DNA of 19,141 nucleotides, from assembly GCA_050945275.1 (NCBI GenBank), contig JBMNSQ010000022.1, forward strand, positions 1-19,141, given 5' to 3'. A program made the translations under genes and the position numbers. Shown here one piece after another: positions 15,957-19,141 of the stretch. Every line of letters starts with the position of its first letter. Position 1 is the stretch's first letter. Origin of the DNA: JAAYWY01 sp050945275 (GTDB lineage Bacteria > Bacillota > DTU030 > DUMP01). Below the pieces are notes generated by a model. The model was not told the origin of the DNA. It ran no database searches and worked only from the letters and a program-made list of their open reading frames with translations.

Positions 15957-15971
15957 CATACCCTGTTTCCT

Positions 15972-15998
15972 TTTCGACATTACCTGTTAATTTCCTGC
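15972..15998 (-). promoter_or_regulatory. Sigma-H-like motif upstream of pta
   Basis: On the minus strand GCAGGAAAT (15998-15990), 11 bases, GTCGAAA (15978-15972); against RnAGGAwWW-N11-12-RnnGAAT only the last base differs. A poorer sigma-A reading, TTGTTA-N17-TAATGT, overlaps it. The transcript would have a leader of roughly 180 bases before pta. Confidence 0.42.
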
Positions 15999-16021
15999 CT
16001 AACAACCACTCTCTGGCATCA

Positions 16022-16086
16022 AAGCACAAATAATAACTGCCGGACACTGCCTTCCATTACTTAAGTTGGCAGTAAATCCGACAGCT
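16022..16086 (-). terminator. Long terminator-like hairpin after the LysM gene
   Basis: On the minus strand AGCTGTCGGA (16086-16077) pairs with TCCGGCAGTT (16044-16035; two G-U pairs), and inside it ACTGCC (16073-16068) pairs with GGCAGT (16051-16046). It is followed by ATTATTTGTGCTTT, an interrupted T tract. It begins about 37 bases after the stop of the LysM gene and probably ends that transcript, perhaps incompletely. Confidence 0.5.
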
Positions 16087-16122
16087 ATTTTTTACCCATT
16101 TCTCATATGCCTATACTGACAC

Positions 16123-16986
16123 CTACTGCTGACCAGCCGCCTTTCTTACCATAGCTTGGTGATCCGGATCTACCCGTCCACTACCGTGAGTCTTGCTACC
16201 TAAGAAATGAATACATATATGACCAGGGAAATTATTGCCTGATAAAGCACTTCCACCATGAGGCATGCCGTTAATTGAAGCCGCTACTGGGCCGTTGCCA
16301 TAATCAACGATCACAGCTCGCCTGTCCCAACTCCACGTTCCGTAAATCTGCCTTAGTATTTTAGTGTCACTGGCCGTTACCGGCTCCACATCGGCATGAT
16401 TATATCCTCCCCGGCGACGAACCCCAAAACTAAGCCCGGTGTCTACGTCGGTAACCAAAGCTGTACTCTTGTCAGCAAATTGGCGGTTTACCTGTGACCA
16501 GCTCAACATTTGCCCTCTGCCAGGTCGTCCACCACCTCGGGAAAGAAGCTCAGCCGATCGTAATTTAAGCATCGGCATCTTAAGTACTGTTCCAACTGGT
16601 AGGTCTTCCGGATTAGAGGTGGGATTAGCCTCTTGCCAAGCCTCACAAGTCACACCAAACCGCTCGGCCAATATAGTGAAGGTATCACCAGTGCGCACAA
16701 TATAAGGACGGGCTAAAAGCGCTTCCCAGGTAACGGGTCCCACTATTTTATCAACCTCAAGTCCAGCTCCGGCTTGGAACAGGCGAACCGCTTCCTCGGT
16801 ACAAGGACCAAAGTTACCGTCAGGGACCACCGTAAACAGTGCCTGGGCCTTCAGTAGTTCTTGAAGCACACGCACTGCCTCACCTTTATCCCCAACCCTA
16901 AGAAGCGGCATGGCCAACGCAGTTGAGCTAAATAAAAGAATAACTGCCAACACCAAAACCGGTAACCAAATCCGTAGGCGTCGCAT
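16123..16986 (-). CDS. Secreted PGB1-LysM protein with unassigned C-terminal domain
   Basis: Predicted exported cell-wall protein of 287 residues. Residues 1-25 form a signal peptide (MRRLR, a hydrophobic core, then STALA before the likely cut). Residues about 28-92 are a peptidoglycan-binding type 1 domain (VGDKGEAVRVLQELL, DGNFGPCTEEAVRLFQ, VGPVTWEAL). Residues about 95-138 are a LysM domain (YIVRTGDTFTILAERFGVT, EANP, LPVGTVLKMP). The rest (about 150-287) I cannot assign: it has ING-MPHGG at 238-245 and PGHICIHFLGSKTHG at 254-268, with His243, His256, Cys258 and His260, recalling the His...Cys layout of L,D-transpeptidases (YkuD) without their SxGCxR motif. ATG start; AAGGGAG lies 12 bases upstream. 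It has a sigma-H-like promoter and its own terminator-like hairpin, so it is probably transcribed alone. A role in spore or wall remodelling is inference. Confidence 0.85.
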   Translation of the reverse strand: MRRLRIWLPVLVLAVILLFSSTALAMPLLRVGDKGEAVRVLQELLKAQALFTVVPDGNFGPCTEEAVRLFQAGAGLEVDKIVGPVTWEALLARPYIVRTGDTFTILAERFGVTCEAWQEANPTSNPEDLPVGTVLKMPMLKLRSAELLSRGGGRPGRGQMLSWSQVNRQFADKSTALVTDVDTGLSFGVRRRGGYNHADVEPVTASDTKILRQIYGTWSWDRRAVIVDYGNGPVAASINGMPHGGSALSGNNFPGHICIHFLGSKTHGSGRVDPDHQAMVRKAAGQQ

Positions 16987-17084
16987 GATGACAGCAGACT
17001 CCCTTCAACTATAATTAATGTAATTTTAGAAGCAGGAGCAGTAAAAAAACGGGTACCGGGTACAAGGAACAACTAATGGGTTAT

Positions 17085-17112
17085 ATTCGACCGAGAAAAC
17101 TAAAACTCCTTC
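17085..17112 (-). promoter_or_regulatory. Sigma-H-like promoter of the LysM gene
   Basis: On the minus strand GAAGGAGTT (17112-17104), 12 bases, GTCGAAT (17091-17085). The -10 matches RnnGAAT fully; the -35 differs from RnAGGAwWW at one W position. It overlaps the last codons of the patatin gene and would give a leader of about 90 bases. Confidence 0.5.
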
Positions 17113-17909
17113 TGCTTAACCAAACTTGTCCTTTTTTGGACCAGTCGTTCCACTTCTGGAAGCGCCTGCCAAGCGGCCTCGCGGCCGCGTTGAATTATTT
17201 CGGCAGCTTTATGTAATTGTATAGCAGGAAAGTATCCCACTTCAGGACGAATAAAAACATCCGTTGTACTGACTTTTAGTCTCCGAATTTCTTCTTGCAT
17301 AATATCAATAGCTTGTATCATCACTTCGGCCGCACTTTTAAAGTGCCCCTTACGCAAACTAGGACCAACATCCACTGCTACCGTCGGAGCATCTCCCATT
17401 TTTTGAGCAATCCGCACCGGCACCCTGTCCACCAAGCCTCCATCAACTAAAGGGCGTCCCTTAAAATTTATCGGTACGAACACACCTGGAATGGCGCAGC
17501 TGGCCATTACCGCCTCCACCACTACGCCCTCAGTGAAAACTACCTCCGCCCCGGTCCACAAATCAGTGGCAACCACGGCTAGCGGCAGCTTAAGGTCAGC
17601 AAATGTCTTACCCCTAAGGAAGGTGTTCAATAACTCGCGCAACTTCTGCCCTCGGATTATTCCCCCGCGGCCGGGGATAAACGAAAAATCCACAACGTGC
17701 TTTAGTCTTAACGCGCAAGCTACTTGTTCCAATCTATGTAAATCCACTCCGGCAGCAAATAAGGCCCCAATCAACGCACCGATACTAGTTCCGGCAATCT
17801 GCTTAATTTCTATCCCCGCCCCTTGCAGCACTTGAAGAACACCGATATGGGCTAATCCCCTAGCAGCACCGCCACCTAGGGCTAAACCAATACCTTGTTT
17901 GTTAGCCAC
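17100..17909 (-). CDS. Patatin-like phospholipase (RssA/NTE type)
   Basis: Probable Ser-Asp dyad lipid acyl hydrolase. The frame extends up to 17939, but I choose the GTG at 17907-17909: AGAGGGGGAG lies 7 bases upstream, and the protein then starts MANKQGIGLALGGGAARG as relatives do. With this start (269 residues) the oxyanion loop GGGAARG is at 12-18, the nucleophile Ser42 in GTSIGA and Asp156 in DGGLVD. ATDLWTG and SCAIPGVF are also family motifs. There is no signal peptide or membrane segment, so it is likely cytoplasmic. The substrate is unknown; the family often sits beside ylbJ in sporulating Clostridia. It is transcribed away from ylbJ, and no terminator is seen before the LysM gene. 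Confidence 0.92.
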   Translation of the reverse strand: MANKQGIGLALGGGAARGLAHIGVLQVLQGAGIEIKQIAGTSIGALIGALFAAGVDLHRLEQVACALRLKHVVDFSFIPGRGGIIRGQKLRELLNTFLRGKTFADLKLPLAVVATDLWTGAEVVFTEGVVVEAVMASCAIPGVFVPINFKGRPLVDGGLVDRVPVRIAQKMGDAPTVAVDVGPSLRKGHFKSAAEVMIQAIDIMQEEIRRLKVSTTDVFIRPEVGYFPAIQLHKAAEIIQRGREAAWQALPEVERLVQKRTSLVKQKEF

Positions 17910-17916
17910 TGAAGTT

Positions 17917-17926
17917 CTCCCCCTCT
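17917..17926 (-). promoter_or_regulatory. Ribosome site deciding the patatin start
   Basis: AGAGGGGGAG on the minus strand, 7 bases before the GTG at 17909. The upstream ATG at 17939 has no comparable site and would place this strong site inside the coding region. Confidence 0.7.
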
Positions 17927-18027
17927 GCAAATATACCATACAGCAAGTATACCCAAAAAACCAATCTTATCGCCCGTTTCTCAACATCAATACAAAATCC
18001 AGAAGCAGCATATAAAACTTTTAGAAA

Positions 18028-18056
18028 GCATATTGACCCCTCCAAGCCAATATAAT
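18028..18056 (+). promoter_or_regulatory. Sigma-E-like promoter of ylbJ
   Basis: GCATATT (18028-18034), 14 bases, AATATAAT (18049-18056). The -35 fits the sigma-E consensus KMATATW fully and the -10 agrees with CATACAnT at five of seven specified bases. Another partial match, GCATATA (18008-18014) with CATATTG (18029-18035), lies just upstream. The TATAAT here has no sigma-A -35 at 17 bases. ylbJ belongs to the sigma-E regulon in B. subtilis, which supports the reading. Confidence 0.5.
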
Positions 18057-18091
18057 CTAACAGACAGCCACCGCTGAAAGGGGCCGATAAA

Positions 18092-19141
18092 ATGAGACTG
18101 CTACGACGCCGACTTAAGAAATACCTGATAACTTATCTGGGGGCTGCTATAGCCATCTGGCTAACTTTGGCCATGGTACGCTTTCCTGAAAAAGCATTTG
18201 AGGCCGCTGTGCACGGCCTCTCTGTTTGGTTTGAAATTGTCTTTCCAGCTTTACTACCTTTCTTTATCGGTGCCGAGATTTTAATGGGGCTAGGTGTAGT
18301 CCACTTTATGGGGGTGCTTCTGGAACCATTTATGCGACCCCTGTTTAACGTGCCGGGAACTGGTTCCTTTGTTCTGGCCATGGGACTGGCTTCCGGCTAT
18401 CCTATCGGAGCTGTGCTCACTGCCAAGCTTCGAAAACAGAATCTATGTACACAAGTAGAAGCAGAACGGCTAGTGAGTTTTACCAACACGGCTGACCCGT
18501 TGTTCATGATCGGGGCTGTAGGGGTCGGTATGTTTGGCTTAGTGGAAGCCGGAAACATTCTTACCGTCACCCATTATATTGCTGCTTTACTAGCAGGGCT
18601 AATTCTGCGTTTTTATGCCCCCCGTGGCGAAAGCAGCTGCCAAATAGACAGTGGGCAAGGCAATATGTTTGTTCGGGCGCTAAAAGCTTTATATAAAGCT
18701 CGGATAGACGATGGGCGACCCTTCGGAGGCCTACTTGGAGATGCCATTCGTCAATCGGTCACTACTTTGCTCACTGTTGGCGGATTCATTATTCTTTTTT
18801 CCGTGATGATTGAGATGGCCACCGTAATGGGCGTTACCCCTTTTTTGGCTGCCGCCTGTGGACAACTGCTAGCTCTATGCGGTCTTAACCAAGGTTTGGC
18901 ACCATCTTTAATCAGCGGTTTTTTTGAGGTTACCATCGGTTGCGATTACGCCGCTACAGCAGTAAGTGTCACTAACAGTTTGCTCCCTCTTAGCGAGCGC
19001 CTCATTGTAACCGCAGCTATTATTGGCTGGAGCGGAATGTCGGTACACTTTCAGGTGGCAGCTATGGTGAACGATACTGATATTCGCCTACTGCCCTATA
19101 TTTTGGCCCGCATACTTCACGCTGTCTTATCCGGTTTGGTC
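18092..19141 (+). CDS. ylbJ: Sporulation integral membrane protein YlbJ (3' end outside window)
   Basis: Mother-cell membrane protein needed for proper spore formation in B. subtilis; the transported substrate is not known. The first 350 codons are present and the frame is open to the window edge. ATG at 18092 follows AAAGGGG by about 8 bases. The protein is strongly hydrophobic with likely membrane segments near 12-29, 45-70, 92-110, 135-152, 160-174, 222-245, 252-272 and 300-316. Landmarks of the family are MGLASGYPIGAVLTAKLR (97-114), FTNTADPLFMIGAVG (130-144), ISGFFEVTIGCDYA (274-287) and IGWSGMSVHFQV (311-322), consistent with two nucleoside-recognition (Gate) type halves. It is the only plus-strand gene, divergent from the patatin gene across 17940-18091. 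Confidence 0.94.
   Translation, partial: MRLLRRRLKKYLITYLGAAIAIWLTLAMVRFPEKAFEAAVHGLSVWFEIVFPALLPFFIGAEILMGLGVVHFMGVLLEPFMRPLFNVPGTGSFVLAMGLASGYPIGAVLTAKLRKQNLCTQVEAERLVSFTNTADPLFMIGAVGVGMFGLVEAGNILTVTHYIAALLAGLILRFYAPRGESSCQIDSGQGNMFVRALKALYKARIDDGRPFGGLLGDAIRQSVTTLLTVGGFIILFSVMIEMATVMGVTPFLAAACGQLLALCGLNQGLAPSLISGFFEVTIGCDYAATAVSVTNSLLPLSERLIVTAAIIGWSGMSVHFQVAAMVNDTDIRLLPYILARILHAVLSGLV

Noticed and set aside
15788..16122. Hidden small gene or catabolite (CcpA cre) site upstream of pta
   Set aside because: I saw no reading frame with a ribosome site and family-like translation, and no match to the cre pattern known from B. subtilis ackA and pta.
16987..17084. Sigma-A or sigma-E promoter and a terminator between patatin and the LysM gene
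   Set aside because: TATAGT lacks a -35, GAATATA lacks a sigma-E -10, and GTACCCGGTAC leaves too small a loop for a terminator stem despite the following T run.
17940..18000. Sigma-A promoter for the patatin gene (TATACT near 17952, TATATT near 17939)
   Set aside because: Neither -10-like element has an acceptable -35 at 16-18 bases; the patatin promoter remains undefined.
18133..18936. Minus-strand frames in the right end
   Set aside because: They are the antisense of ylbJ, whose plus-strand translation is recognisable throughout.

Overview
The window looks like a chromosomal segment of an endospore-forming, Gram-positive Bacillota of the Clostridia type (a Peptococcaceae/Desulfotomaculum-like lineage fits, but genus cannot be read from the sequence). 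The reasons are the gene order ylbJ / patatin / pta-ackA / yceD-rpmF / fapR-plsX-fab genes / rnc / smc / ftsY, the sporulation genes spoVS and ylbJ, the FapR regulator, FabK as enoyl reductase, strong AGGAGG/GGGGTG ribosome sites, and frequent GTG/TTG starts. All genes lie on the minus strand except ylbJ, which runs off the right edge on the plus strand.

Layout from right to left in the direction of transcription. (1) 17940-18091 is a divergent junction between ylbJ (+) and a patatin-like phospholipase (-). (2) Next is a secreted PGB1-LysM protein (16123-16986) with its own candidate promoter and a terminator-like hairpin. (3) A 335-base gene-free stretch (15788-16122) follows; it holds that hairpin, a sigma-H-like motif, a small palindrome and a possibly structured leader in front of pta-ackA (acetyl-CoA to acetate, with ATP formation). 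(4) A consensus sigma-A promoter inside the end of ackA drives yceD-rpmF, which end in a strong terminator. (5) A good sigma-A promoter starts the lipid operon fapR-plsX-fabH-fabK-fabD-fabG-acpP, with a terminator-like hairpin before fabF and then rnc. (6) spoVS has a sigma-H-like promoter and is followed by a clear terminator. (7) smc-ftsY (chromosome condensation, SRP receptor) close the window.

The lipid operon covers phosphate activation for phospholipid synthesis (PlsX), initiation (FabH), malonyl loading (FabD), carrier (AcpP), elongation (FabF) and both reductions (FabG, FabK), with FapR as the malonyl-CoA-sensing repressor. The dehydratase (fabZ) and acetyl-CoA carboxylase are not in this window. 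Pta-AckA sit next to it at the acetyl-CoA node.

I found no defence system, mobile element, CRISPR array, tRNA or rRNA. Most of the window is a conserved housekeeping cluster. The parts that deserve a second look are non-coding or marginal: the pta leader RNA with mutually exclusive pairings, three sigma-H-like motifs (spoVS, LysM gene, pta) plus a sigma-E-like motif for ylbJ, the unexplained C-terminal domain of the LysM protein, and several start sites (fabF, patatin, yceD, ftsY) where the longest reading frame is not the best gene model.
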